From NCBI GenBank assembly GCA_040398425.1, contig JBBATZ010000003.1, positions 62,001 through 126,000 on the forward strand: 64,000 bases of DNA, read 5' to 3'. The number at the start of each line of letters is the position of its first letter. Positions within the stretch are counted from its first letter, which is position 1. The notes below the pieces were generated by a model. The model searched no databases, was not told the origin of the DNA, and saw only the letters and a list, made by a program, of their open reading frames with translations. This DNA is from UBA7672 sp040398425. Lineage in GTDB: Bacteria > Pseudomonadota > Alphaproteobacteria > Caulobacterales > Hyphomonadaceae. The position numbers and the translations under genes were made by a program. Positions 32,138 through 40,937 of the stretch are shown here, one piece after another.

Positions 32138-32613
32138 TGGCGGACTCGCAAAACTCGGCCGCGGCGGAAACGACGACTGAGCATGTCGCCGTTAGCCCCC
32201 CGGCCTCGCCACCCTACACGGTGAAGGACGGCGTGGTTGAAAGCGGCGCGCCTGCGACGACCGAAGACAAGCCTTTCGATCCCGCCGCGTGGATGCACCA
32301 GCGTCTGGTCAACCAGATCGTCGCGTTCGAAAAGAATCTTGGTCCCGATCACGAGATCGGCGGACGTTTTGTCGAAGGACCGGGCTCGGAGCCGCTGCAC
32401 ATTTCCAATGTCGCCAGCTGGGGCCCGGACATGATCCTGTTCATGGGGCAGTTTGCGGACGGCCGGAAATTCGAGCTGATCCAGCACTACAGCCAAGTGA
32501 GCGTGCTGCTGGTCGCCGTGCCCAAGACGGCCGAACAGCCACGCCGTATCGGCTTCGAGCTCTTGAAGAACATGCCGGAACTGCCGCAGCCCTGGGGCGA
32601 TCCGGAAAGCTAG
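32137..32613 (+). CDS. conserved small protein between gap and pgk (DUF6173-like)
   Basis: 158 residues from GTG 32137, overlapping the gap stop by one base. No signal peptide. A disordered N-terminus (about 45 residues, Ala/Thr/Pro) leads to one domain containing FDPAAWMHQRLVNQIVAFEKNL, the segment WGPDMILFMGQFADGRKFELIQHY and PKTAEQPRRIGF. It resembles the DUF6173 group as I remember it; that assignment is tentative. Tight placement inside the gap-pgk unit suggests co-expression with glycolysis, but no enzymatic signature is visible. Confidence 0.75.
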   Translation: MADSQNSAAAETTTEHVAVSPPASPPYTVKDGVVESGAPATTEDKPFDPAAWMHQRLVNQIVAFEKNLGPDHEIGGRFVEGPGSEPLHISNVASWGPDMILFMGQFADGRKFELIQHYSQVSVLLVAVPKTAEQPRRIGFELLKNMPELPQPWGDPES

Positions 32614-32654
32614 GCAGACCGACAGATATCATCGCAGGACCGGGACTTCAGATC

Positions 32655-33845
32655 ATGACCTTCCGCACGCTTCAGGGCGCAGACCTTCACGGCAAGACGG
32701 CGCTTGTCCGTGTCGACTTCAACGTACCGATGGATGAGGGCAAGGTTACGGACGACACGCGCCTCAAGGCGGCGCTGCCCACGATCGCACTGCTGTCGAA
32801 GGCGGGCGCAAAGACGGTGCTGCTCGCGCACTTTGACCGCCCCAAGGGCAAGCGCGTGGCGAGCATGAGCCTCAAGCCCGTGCTCGATGATCTCGCGGCG
32901 CTGGTGGGCAAGCCGGTGGCGTGGGCCGATGACTGCATCGGTGAGCCGGCCATGACGACGATCAACGCGATGAAGCCGGGCGACGTCGCCCTGCTGGAAA
33001 ACGTGCGCTATCATGCGGGCGAGGAAAAGAACGATCCGGCGTTCGCGGCCGAACTCGCCAAGCTCGGCGACATCTATGTCAACGACGCCTTCTCCGCCGC
33101 GCATCGCGCGCATGCCTCCACCGAGGGTGTGGCGAAGCTGCTGCCGGCCTATCCGGGCCTGTCGATGGATAGGGAGCTCAACGCACTGGATGCCGCACTC
33201 GGCAATCCGCAGCGACCGGTGATCGGTATCGTCGGCGGCTCGAAAGTCTCGACCAAGCTCGACCTGCTCAAGAATCTCGTCACCAAGCTCGACAAGCTCG
33301 CGATCGGCGGCGGCATGGCCAACACCTTCCTCTATGCGCAGGGCCATGATGTCGGGGCGTCCTATTGCGAGAAGGACCTCGCCGAAACCGCGCGCGAGAT
33401 CATTCGCCTGGCGGGCCAGAACAACTGCAAGCTCTTCCTGCCGCTCGACATCGTTGTGTCGGAGCAGATGGCGGCGGGCGTTCCCATGCGCATTCGTGGC
33501 CTTGGCGAAGTGGATGAGCACGAGCGCATTCTCGACGCTGGTCCCGAGACCGTCGCACGCCTCAAGCGCGCCATGGGCAATTCTAAAACGCTGATCTGGA
33601 ATGGCCCGCTCGGCGTGTTCGAGATCCCGCCCTTCCAGCGCGGCACGATGGAAGCGGCATGGCACGCAGCCCAGCTCTGCCGCGAAGGCAAACTGATCGC
33701 AGTTGCAGGCGGCGGCGATACGGTTTCCGCGCTCAACGCTGCTGGTGTCGCTGTGGACTTCACCTTCGTCTCGACAGCAGGCGGCGCCTTCCTCGAATGG
33801 ATGGAAGGCAAAGTCCTGCCGGGCGTCGAGGCTCTCAAGATCTGA
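32655..33845 (+). CDS. pgk: phosphoglycerate kinase
   Basis: 396 residues from ATG 32655. It has the substrate-binding start LVRVDFNVPMDEGKVTDDTRL, the hinge region GGSKVSTKLDLLKNL, and the nucleotide-binding GPLGVFEIPPF and AVAGGGDTVSAL blocks. It makes ATP from 1,3-bisphosphoglycerate. It lies 41 bp after the small gene, within the gap-pgk-fba run. Confidence 0.97.
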   Translation: MTFRTLQGADLHGKTALVRVDFNVPMDEGKVTDDTRLKAALPTIALLSKAGAKTVLLAHFDRPKGKRVASMSLKPVLDDLAALVGKPVAWADDCIGEPAMTTINAMKPGDVALLENVRYHAGEEKNDPAFAAELAKLGDIYVNDAFSAAHRAHASTEGVAKLLPAYPGLSMDRELNALDAALGNPQRPVIGIVGGSKVSTKLDLLKNLVTKLDKLAIGGGMANTFLYAQGHDVGASYCEKDLAETAREIIRLAGQNNCKLFLPLDIVVSEQMAAGVPMRIRGLGEVDEHERILDAGPETVARLKRAMGNSKTLIWNGPLGVFEIPPFQRGTMEAAWHAAQLCREGKLIAVAGGGDTVSALNAAGVAVDFTFVSTAGGAFLEWMEGKVLPGVEALKI

Positions 33846-34009
33846 TCGGCTACAGTTGAAATGCGCCTCGCGCTGGCCGTGAAGCAGAGTTGAACCTGGC
33901 AAACTTCTCAGTGAATTCACGCTTTTGGGGCGCTTTGACCATACCCCGCGGTTGACCGATTTCCCCTGTCCCGTCACAAGGCTGGATACATTTTTCATGG
34001 GGATCTTCG

Positions 34010-35098
34010 ATGGCGCGCATCACGCTTCGGCAACTGCTCGATCACGCAGCCGAGCACAGCTATGGCCTGCCGGCGTTCAACATCAACAACATGGAACAAG
34101 CCCTCGCCATCATGGAGGCGGCTGACCAGGTCAACGCACCGGTGATCATGCAGGCCTCGCGCGGTGCGCGCTCCTACGCCAACGACATCGTGCTGAAGCA
34201 CATCATCGACGCCTGCGCGGAAATGTATCCGAACATTCCGATCTGCATGCACCAGGATCACGGCAACGGCCCGGCCACCTGCGCCACCGCGATCCAGTTT
34301 GGTTTCACGTCCGTGATGATGGACGGCTCGCTCAGGGAAGATGCGAAGACGCCAGCCGACTACGACTACAATGTCGACGTTACACGCCGCGTCGTGCAGA
34401 TGGCGCATGCGTGCGGCGTGTCGGTTGAAGGTGAACTCGGCGTGCTTGGCTCGCTCGAGACCGGCATGGGCGAAGCCGAAGACGGCCACGGCGCCGAAGG
34501 CAAGCTCGATCATTCGCAGCTCCTCACCGATCCGGATCAGGCTGTCGACTTCGTGCGCGAGACGCAGGTCGATGCGCTCGCCATCGCGATGGGCACCAGC
34601 CACGGGGCCTACAAATTCACGCGCAAGCCGGATGGCGAAGTGCTGGCGATGAACGTGATCGAGGAAATCCACCGTCGCCTGCCCAACACGCACCTTGTGA
34701 TGCATGGCTCGTCATCGGTGCCGCAGGACCTGCAGGACGAGATCAACAAGTATGGCGGCAAGATGCCTCAAACCTGGGGCGTGCCGGTCGAGGAGATCCA
34801 GCGCGGCATCCGCTCCGGCGTGCGCAAGATCAACATCGACACCGACAACCGCATGGCGATCACCGGTGCGATCCGGAAAGTGCTCGTCGAAAAACCCGGC
34901 GAGTTCGACCCGCGCAGCTATCTGAAGCCCGCCAAGGAAGCGATGAAGAAAGTCTGCGTTCAGCGCTACCTGGAGTTCGGCTGCGAAGGCATGGCTGGCA
35001 AGATCAAGACGCTGTCGCTTGCGGTCATGGCGAAGGAATACGCCGCCGGCAAACTCGCGCCGAAATTCACGGCCGCAGCGAAGGTTGCTGCGGACTAA
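34010..35098 (+). CDS. fba: class II fructose-bisphosphate aldolase
   Basis: 362 residues. Zinc-ligand and catalytic motifs of class II aldolases are visible: HQDHGNG near residue 82, SVMMDGSLREDAKTP, and GTSHGAYKF; the long form with DPRSYLKPAKEAM near the C-terminus is the proteobacterial (Cbb/CfxA) subtype. It cleaves fructose-1,6-bisphosphate to the two triose phosphates. A 164-bp gap from pgk may hold its own promoter. A strong terminator follows. Confidence 0.96.
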   Translation: MARITLRQLLDHAAEHSYGLPAFNINNMEQALAIMEAADQVNAPVIMQASRGARSYANDIVLKHIIDACAEMYPNIPICMHQDHGNGPATCATAIQFGFTSVMMDGSLREDAKTPADYDYNVDVTRRVVQMAHACGVSVEGELGVLGSLETGMGEAEDGHGAEGKLDHSQLLTDPDQAVDFVRETQVDALAIAMGTSHGAYKFTRKPDGEVLAMNVIEEIHRRLPNTHLVMHGSSSVPQDLQDEINKYGGKMPQTWGVPVEEIQRGIRSGVRKINIDTDNRMAITGAIRKVLVEKPGEFDPRSYLKPAKEAMKKVCVQRYLEFGCEGMAGKIKTLSLAVMAKEYAAGKLAPKFTAAAKVAAD

Positions 35099-35124
35099 CG
35101 CTCCACAGCCTGTGAACATCGAAG

Positions 35125-35155
35125 GCGGCGCGATCCTGTGGATCGCGCCGCTTTT
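35125..35155 (+). terminator. Rho-independent terminator after fba
   Basis: A perfect 11-bp stem (GCGGCGCGATC with GATCGCGCCGC), 5-base loop CTGTG, followed by TTTT, 26 bases after the fba stop. It closes the central-carbon cluster. Confidence 0.9.
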
Positions 35156-35234
35156 ACGTCAACTGGCCGGAATCGTGGGCTCTTTGTCTTGTGCATGCGT
35201 TGTGGACTACCCTGTGCACGGCTAGCGTCCACAC

Positions 35235-35480
35235 ATGCTTGAGATGCGGCCCTCCTGCGAATGCTGTGACAAGAACCTCGATCCCTCCGGAACCGAAGCC
35301 CGCATCTGCTCCTTCGAGTGCACCTTCTGCGCGGCCTGTTCTGACGAAACGCTCAAGGGCAAATGCCCGAACTGCGGCGGCGGCCTGTTTCCACGCCCTC
35401 CCCGCGCAGCGGACAAGCTGGCGACGTATCCGGCCGCGACGAAGCGCGTTGTGAAAGCGGGCGGCTGCGCCCCAGCGTAG
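35235..35480 (+). CDS. DUF1272 zinc-ribbon protein
   Basis: 81 residues. The N-terminal 55 residues carry eight to nine cysteines arranged as CECC, CSFECTFCAAC and CPNCGGGL, matching the DUF1272 family of small cysteine-rich, probably zinc-binding proteins. Function is unknown. It stands alone after the fba terminator and 42 bp before thiE. Confidence 0.85.
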   Translation: MLEMRPSCECCDKNLDPSGTEARICSFECTFCAACSDETLKGKCPNCGGGLFPRPPRAADKLATYPAATKRVVKAGGCAPA

Positions 35481-35522
35481 CTCCAACTTGCCCCTCTCCA
35501 CGACCGGGCGTAATCCACGCCT

Positions 35523-36185
35523 ATGCTGACCGAGCCACGCCGCTGCCGCCTTTACCTCATCACGCCGCCGGAGATCGCGGACATCGCCGCCTTCTCGCGC
35601 GAGCTTGATGCCGCGTTCGACGCCGGCGATGTCGCCTCGCTGCAGATCCGCCTGAAGTCGCGCGACGGCGTCCCCGCCCCCGATCACCACATCCTCGAGC
35701 TTGGCCGTCACATCATCCCGCGCGCGCAGGAGCGCGGCGTCGCCGTGCTGATTAACGATCGTCCGGATCTCGCCGTCGAACTCGGGGCCGATGGCGTCCA
35801 TATCGGCCAGACCGACATGCCCTGTGTAAAGGCGCGCAAGCTGGTAGGGCCGGACGCCATCATCGGGGTCACCTGCCACGACAGTCGCCACCTGGCCCTT
35901 GAAGCGGGAGACGCCGGCGCCGACTATGTCGCGTTTGGCGCTTTCTTCCCGACCGACACCAAGGACGCCTCCGCGAGGGCGGAGCTGGAATTGCTGACCT
36001 GGTGGCAGCAGATGATCGAGCTGCCCTGCGTCGCCATCGGCGGCATTACGGTAAACAACGCTAGACCGCTCGTAGAAGGTGGCGCGGATTTCCTCGCTGT
36101 GTCGGCGGGCGTCTGGCGCGCCGAGGGCGGCCCTGCCGCAGCAGTGGCGGCTTTCAACATGATTTTCGACGAACTGGCGACCTGA
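35523..36185 (+). CDS. thiE: thiamine phosphate synthase
   Basis: 220 residues of TIM-barrel type. Marks: CRLYLITPP at the start, SLQIRLKSRD near 40, VLINDRPDLAVELGADGVHIGQTDMP near 75, and VAIGGITVNNARPLVEGGADFLAVS near 170. It joins HMP-pyrophosphate and thiazole phosphate to thiamine phosphate. The standard QLR-x-K is slightly changed (QIRLKSRD), as in some alphaproteobacteria, so a ThiE-like paralogue is possible. No other thi genes and no TPP riboswitch were seen next to it. Confidence 0.88.
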   Translation: MLTEPRRCRLYLITPPEIADIAAFSRELDAAFDAGDVASLQIRLKSRDGVPAPDHHILELGRHIIPRAQERGVAVLINDRPDLAVELGADGVHIGQTDMPCVKARKLVGPDAIIGVTCHDSRHLALEAGDAGADYVAFGAFFPTDTKDASARAELELLTWWQQMIELPCVAIGGITVNNARPLVEGGADFLAVSAGVWRAEGGPAAAVAAFNMIFDELAT

Positions 36186-36267
36186 CCGCACGCACGGAAA
36201 AGGCGAACAAAGCTTGCGCTTTGGGCCTATCCGGTTAGAGGAAGCCGCCTAACCAAGGCTGTTTGAC

Positions 36268-37101
36268 ATGTCCCGTCCCTCCCCCACCGTTTCCATCATG
36301 ATGGATGCGGCGCGCGCCGCCGGCCGTCGCCTCATCCGTGATTTCGGCGAAGTCGAGAATCTGCAGGTCTCCCGCAAGGGGCCGGCGGATTTCGTATCCG
36401 TTGCCGACCAGAAGGCTGAAGAGATCATCCGCAAGGCGCTCGAAAAAGCGCGCCCGGGTTATGGCTACCTTCTCGAGGAAGGCGGCGAGGTGAAGGGCAC
36501 GGACAAGACGCACCGCTTCATCGTCGATCCGCTCGATGGCACGCTGAACTTCCTGCACGGCATCCCGCACTTCGCAGTGTCGATCGCGCTCGAACGTGAT
36601 GGGAAACTGCATGCCGGCGTAATCTTCGATCCGATCCGCAACGAACTGTTCTGGGCCGAACAAGGCGGCGGTGCCTGGCTCGACAACAAGCGCCTGCGTG
36701 TGGGCGCGCGCCGCAAGCTGGGCGATGCGGTTGTCACCACCGGCATCCCGCAGCTCGGCGTCAGTGGCGGCGAGAAATTCCTCGACGAGCTTACGCGCGT
36801 CCGCAACGAAGTTGCCGCGGTGCGTCGCTTCGGGTCTGCAGCGCTCGATCTCGCCTGGGTCGCGGCTGGGCGCTTTGACGCCTTCTGGGAACGTGGCCTC
36901 TCGCTGTGGGACATCGCGGCCGGCTTCGTCATCATGCAGGAAGCGGGTGGCGTCGTCACTGGTCTCGACAAGACGGACGCCGCCAAGGGATCCTTCGTCG
37001 CGTCCAACACCAGCCTCGCGCCGAAACTGATCGAGCTGGTCGAAGGCAAGCTGAGGAAACCTGCAGCGGGAACCAGAGCGACGCTCGTCAAGAAGCCTTA
37101 G
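36268..37101 (+). CDS. suhB: inositol monophosphatase family protein (SuhB-like)
   Basis: 277 residues. Metal-binding motifs of the family: LEEGGE near 70, IVDPLDGTLNFLHGIPHF near 87, and WDIAAGFVIMQEAGG near 213. This is a Mg-dependent, Li-sensitive sugar phosphatase; E. coli SuhB also acts in rRNA antitermination. Normal length. Its stop overlaps by a few bases the end of a convergent minus-strand ORF. Confidence 0.93.
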   Translation: MSRPSPTVSIMMDAARAAGRRLIRDFGEVENLQVSRKGPADFVSVADQKAEEIIRKALEKARPGYGYLLEEGGEVKGTDKTHRFIVDPLDGTLNFLHGIPHFAVSIALERDGKLHAGVIFDPIRNELFWAEQGGGAWLDNKRLRVGARRKLGDAVVTTGIPQLGVSGGEKFLDELTRVRNEVAAVRRFGSAALDLAWVAAGRFDAFWERGLSLWDIAAGFVIMQEAGGVVTGLDKTDAAKGSFVASNTSLAPKLIELVEGKLRKPAAGTRATLVKKP

Positions 37102-37327
37102 CGAAGGCGCCAGCTCTTCGCCGCCGCCGCCAGCTCGGCAATCGTGGCGGGTCTGGCGAACTCGGCATCGCGGAATTTTGCGGCGTGCACATCCAGCCCC
37201 GCCCCTTCCAGTGCGCCGATGATGCGCGAGCGTTCCGCATTGTCGACCACGCCATCGCACGCCGCGCATTCGAGAATATCGAACCCAAGGACACTTCGTT
37301 GCTCTCTGCGAAGGGTCCGTCGGACAC
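37098..37327 (-). pseudogene. probably frameshifted small ORF between suhB and lspA
   Basis: Two reading frames share one coding signal. From GTG 37327 a frame with good codons reads MSDGPFAESNEVSLG, then stops making sense. One base back in the phase, the other frame continues FDILECAACDGVVDNAERSR to a stop at 37098, with clear GC-ending codons, but has no near start of its own. Adding one G in the GGG run near 37285 joins them into a protein of about 76 residues with a CxxC. This is a recent single-base deletion, a sequencing error, or a programmed -1 slip. Family not recognised. Confidence 0.45.
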
Positions 37328-37410
37328 CTGCCTGCGCCCGCCACGATTGCCGATCTGGCGCGGCGCCCGACAGCTTGTCCGGCCGCCTCGAGCCGACTAG
37401 TTCTCTCTGC

Positions 37411-37950
37411 ATGCAGCTTCTCCCGCCACTTCCGCCCCGCTCAGCTCTCGGGGGCAATATCGCCCAGGCGCTTGTCGCTCTGGTGCTGATCGCAGCCGTC
37501 GACCAGTTCACGAAATGGCTGGTCGTCGAGCAGATGAACCTGCGCGTGGTGAAGGCGATCGACTTCATCCCCTTCCTGAACTTCCGGATGGCGTGGAATC
37601 CCGGCGTCAATTTCGGCCTCTTGTCGGCCGACACCGAGATGGGCCGCTGGCTGCTCATCGGCTTTACCGGAGCGATCTCCCTAGCCCTCCTCGCCTCCGC
37701 CTTGTGGAGCCGTCGCTCGCTCAGCGCCATCGGCCTCGGCATTGCGGCGGGCGGCGCGATCGGGAACCTGATTGACCGCTTCACCTACGGGGCGGTCGCC
37801 GACTTCATCAACATGTCGGGCTTCGGTATCCGCAACCCATGGTCGTTCAACGTCGCCGACATCGCGATCTTCGCTGGCTTTGGCCTGTTGCTGTGGCCGG
37901 CGCCAAAAAGGCCCGCACCGACCCACAGCCCAGGCCATGAAGCGTCCTAA
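37411..37950 (+). CDS. lspA: lipoprotein signal peptidase (signal peptidase II)
   Basis: 179 residues from ATG 37411. Four membrane helices and the two catalytic aspartates: GAIGNLIDRFTYGAVADFI (Asp in NLIDR) and FNVADIAIFAG. LspA cleaves lipoprotein signal peptides ahead of the lipidated Cys in the inner membrane; at least eight lipoprotein precursors are encoded in this window. Its stop overlaps the convergent ABC transporter stop. Confidence 0.95.
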   Translation: MQLLPPLPPRSALGGNIAQALVALVLIAAVDQFTKWLVVEQMNLRVVKAIDFIPFLNFRMAWNPGVNFGLLSADTEMGRWLLIGFTGAISLALLASALWSRRSLSAIGLGIAAGGAIGNLIDRFTYGAVADFINMSGFGIRNPWSFNVADIAIFAGFGLLLWPAPKRPAPTHSPGHEAS

Positions 37951-39785
37951 GCGCTCGTGAACTGCATCTCGGCCAGCTTTGCATAGAGCCCGCCCGCGCG
38001 GACAAGACTTTCGTGATCGCCCTGCTCCACCACGCGGCCCTGATCCAGCACGATGATCCTGTCAGCCTTGCGCACGGTGGCGAGGCGGTGCGCGATCACC
38101 AGCGTGGTGCGGCCCTGGCTGGCCTGGTCCAGCGCCTTCTGCACCATGCGTTCGTTTGCGGCATCGAGCGCAGACGTTGCTTCGTCGAGCAGCATCACCG
38201 GCGCACCACGCACCAACGCCCGCGCAATCGCGATCCGCTGGCGTTCACCGCCCGATAGCTGCCGTCCCTTGGCGCCGACTTCCGCCGCAAGCCCGCCACG
38301 CGCCTCGAGGAAAGCAAACGCTTCCGCCTTCTGCAGCGCCTCTCGTACCTCTGCTTCGCTCGCGTCCGTCCGGCCAAATCGCACATTCCCCGCCGCATCG
38401 CCCGAAAAGATTGGCGCGTCCTGCGGAACATAGGCAAAGCGCGCACGCCATTCGCCCGGATCCGTCTCGCGCGCATCAATGCCATCGAGCGTCACCTCGC
38501 CGGTCTGCGGATCGAAGAAGCGCAGCAGCATGCGGAACACGGTCGACTTGCCCGCGCCTGACGGCCCAACCAGCGCCACCAGTTCGCCGGGCCTGGCCTC
38601 GAAGCTCACATCCTTCAGGGAGGGCCCCTGCGCCTCCGGATAGGCGAACGAGACATTTTCCAGCTTCACGAGGCCCGAGATTTTAGCCGGCATCGGCTTG
38701 GGGCTCGGCGGCGCAGCGATATCCGGCCGCTGGTCGAGAATTTCTACCGCACGAACGGCAGCCCCGGACGCACGCATGGCGTCGCCCATGACTTCCGCCA
38801 CCGTCGCAAAGCCGCCGACGCCGAACACGGCGAGCAGCACGAACTGCATGAACGAGCCGACTGTCATTGCGCCGGACTGCACTTCAAGCGCGCCAATCCA
38901 GATGACGCCAGTCACCCCGGCGAACATCAGCGCGATGACGATGCCAGTCAGCCAGGCCCGCGCGCCGATCCGCGCCAGCGCTGCATCGAACGCCAGTTCA
39001 ATTGCGCCACGAAAACGCTGCTCGCGCTCCTTCTCCATCCCATAGGCCTGGACGAGGTCGATCGCATCAATCGTCTCGGTAGCTTCCGACGCTGCATCCG
39101 CGATCCGATCCTGCGCATTCACCGACAGCTTCCGCACGCGCCGCCCCATGGCGAGGATGGGCAGGATCAGCGCCGGCGCGAGGATGAAGAGTATGCCTGT
39201 CAGCTTCCACGACGTGATGAACATCAGGATCAGCGCGCCGATCGACGTCACCATCGAGCGCACAGCCATCGAGAAGCTCGACCCGAAGAATGTCTCGATC
39301 AACGTCACGTCCGCGGTGAGGCGGGAGACCGCCTCGCCCGTCTTCAGCTTCGAGAAGTAGGCCGGCGACAGCGACATCAGCCGCGCATAAACATCGCCGC
39401 GCAAGTCCGCGGCCAACCGTTCGCCAAAGCGCGAAAAATAATAGAAACGCACCGCCGAGGCGACGCCGAGCGCCAGAGCGATCCCGATCATCGCGCCGAA
39501 GCCCGCATTGATCATCGCAGGATCAAAACTCTGGAAGGCGGTATTGCCCAGCCACTGCACCGGGAAGGTGATGGCCAGGTTCAGGATCGCCGCGAGAAAG
39601 AGGAAGATCACCGCCATCACAGCCGTCGTCCGCTGTCTTGCGACATAGGGCATCAGACGGAAAAGCGGTCTCAGGGAGCGAGACTTGGCCCTGTCCGGCG
39701 TATTGTCGCCCCAGCGCTGCGCCCCGGCCGTCCGGTCGAACCCGGCGCCTTCAGCTGAGGGAGGTGCGCTTGTTCCGTCGCTCAT
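37947..39785 (-). CDS. ABC exporter, fused permease and ATPase (MsbA-like)
   Basis: 612 residues. An N-terminal six-helix permease (about 40-330) is followed by an ATPase with Walker A GPSGAGKS, signature LSGGERQRIAIARAL, Walker B VMLLDEATSALD and H-loop VIAHRLATV. The half-transporter dimerises. The pattern (FRLMPYVARQRTTA start, GEAVSRLTADVTLIE loop) fits the MsbA/BmrA group that flips lipids or exports hydrophobic compounds; the substrate is unknown. The first about 30 residues are disordered. Confidence 0.93.
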   Translation of the reverse strand: MSDGTSAPPSAEGAGFDRTAGAQRWGDNTPDRAKSRSLRPLFRLMPYVARQRTTAVMAVIFLFLAAILNLAITFPVQWLGNTAFQSFDPAMINAGFGAMIGIALALGVASAVRFYYFSRFGERLAADLRGDVYARLMSLSPAYFSKLKTGEAVSRLTADVTLIETFFGSSFSMAVRSMVTSIGALILMFITSWKLTGILFILAPALILPILAMGRRVRKLSVNAQDRIADAASEATETIDAIDLVQAYGMEKEREQRFRGAIELAFDAALARIGARAWLTGIVIALMFAGVTGVIWIGALEVQSGAMTVGSFMQFVLLAVFGVGGFATVAEVMGDAMRASGAAVRAVEILDQRPDIAAPPSPKPMPAKISGLVKLENVSFAYPEAQGPSLKDVSFEARPGELVALVGPSGAGKSTVFRMLLRFFDPQTGEVTLDGIDARETDPGEWRARFAYVPQDAPIFSGDAAGNVRFGRTDASEAEVREALQKAEAFAFLEARGGLAAEVGAKGRQLSGGERQRIAIARALVRGAPVMLLDEATSALDAANERMVQKALDQASQGRTTLVIAHRLATVRKADRIIVLDQGRVVEQGDHESLVRAGGLYAKLAEMQFTSA

Positions 39786-39931
39786 TATGTTCCCAGACGC
39801 CTGAATTCATTGCCTTCAGCGCATATGCTTGCCAGCGCTTGCCCGTTCGGGTATGAGCCCCGCTCCCGAATTCAGCAAGCGGCCCGGCGTTAACGTTTGG
39901 GCGCCCAGCTACAGACGCCAGAGACTTCGCC

Positions 39932-40159
39932 ATGAAGAAAGAAGGCCATCCCGACTACCACTTCGTTGAAGTGGTGATGACCGACGGGTCCCGTTACAAA
40001 ACCCGCTCGACGGCTGGCAAGGAAGGTCATGTCATCGCGCTCGACATCGACCCGAAAACCCACCCGGCCTGGACCGGCGGTGCCGGCGTGCAGCTGGACC
40101 GCGGCGGCCGCCTGTCGCGCTTCAAGGACAAGTTCAAGGGTTTCGTGAAGCAGTCGTAA
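39932..40159 (+). CDS. rpmE: 50S ribosomal protein L31
   Basis: 75 residues: MKKEGHPDYHFVEVVMTDG is the L31 start, and SRFKDKFKGF its C-terminal part. It has no cysteines, so it is the zinc-independent type. It forms part of the intersubunit bridge region of the ribosome. It is divergent from the ABC exporter and followed by a terminator. Confidence 0.95.
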   Translation: MKKEGHPDYHFVEVVMTDGSRYKTRSTAGKEGHVIALDIDPKTHPAWTGGAGVQLDRGGRLSRFKDKFKGFVKQS

Positions 40160-40187
40160 GGCGCTTCGACGTCCCGAGTTTCGCAAA

Positions 40188-40213
40188 GGCCCGCCCTCAC
40201 AGGCGGGCCTTCT
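40188..40213. terminator. bidirectional terminator between rpmE and the DUF1275 gene
   Basis: GGCCCGCC at 40188-40195 and GGCGGGCC at 40202-40209 form a perfect 8-bp stem with a 6-base loop. Tails are TTCTGCATTT on the plus strand and TTTGCG on the minus strand, so it can serve both convergent genes. Confidence 0.75.
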
Positions 40214-40218
40214 GCATT

Positions 40219-40860
40219 TCAGACCTGCTCGCTCCGCACGATGAGCCAGGAGGCGACCGCAAGCATCACGGCCCCGACGACGGCGATCCAGAGACCTGAC
40301 AGCCCAAACAGGGGCCAGACGCTGGCGCCAGCCAGTGCTCCGCCCACCAGCCCAAGCCACAACATCAGGTAGGGGGCCCAGGCCAGCTTCGGTCCGCCCA
40401 TGATCGCACTGGCCAGGCGCTGGCCCAGCTTCACGAGCGTGCCGGTCATGTAGGTCAGGCCGATCGAAACCTCGCCATCACGCTCGAACGTGGTGTTCTC
40501 CGCGCCCATGGCCGCCGCGACGAAGAGCACCGCGAGATCCGCCGATGTCCCGGCCAGCATCGCGCCCACAGCGACAAGGAGCGCGACCAGCAATAGCACC
40601 ACAGGTCTGCGCATTCGCCTTGCTGCGGCCCCCATGAGGCTGCCGGCGATGACGCCCAGCACGAAGCATCCGATCAGGCGCCCAGCGATCAGCGCCTCCG
40701 CAGGAATGCCCGCGAGGCCGACCGCCAGCCGCGTCGAATTCCCGCTCATGAACGAGACGAAGAAGCCACCCAGACTAAGAAAGCCGGTCGCATCGACAAA
40801 ACCGGCGAGCGCTGCTGCGCCGACCGCGACCGCTATGTCGCGCTTGCGATGCCGATGCAT
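40219..40860 (-). CDS. DUF1275 (YoaK-like) membrane protein
   Basis: 213 residues with six membrane helices. GFVDATGFLSLGGFFVSFMSGNSTRLAVGL near residue 20 and TYMTGTLVKLGQ near 140 are the DUF1275 signature. The family is common and uncharacterised, placed among small putative transporters. It stands alone: convergent with rpmE, and rcdA lies upstream on the same strand. Confidence 0.88.
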   Translation of the reverse strand: MHRHRKRDIAVAVGAAALAGFVDATGFLSLGGFFVSFMSGNSTRLAVGLAGIPAEALIAGRLIGCFVLGVIAGSLMGAAARRMRRPVVLLLVALLVAVGAMLAGTSADLAVLFVAAAMGAENTTFERDGEVSIGLTYMTGTLVKLGQRLASAIMGGPKLAWAPYLMLWLGLVGGALAGASVWPLFGLSGLWIAVVGAVMLAVASWLIVRSEQV

Positions 40861-40937
40861 CCCCCAGGCTCTCTGTCCGCACGCGCCGCGTGAACGCCTG
40901 CGTACGATGGTGGATTTGGATTATGCGCTGAGGAAGC

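Noticed and set aside
32610..33998. Minus-strand frame of 462 codons
   Set aside because: Antisense to pgk; no domains.
33846..34009. Promoter for fba
   Set aside because: TTGACC occurs twice but no -10 hexamer lies at 16-18 bp; not supportable by eye.
35480..35522. TPP riboswitch before thiE
   Set aside because: The gap is 42 bp, too short, and lacks the CTGAGA core.
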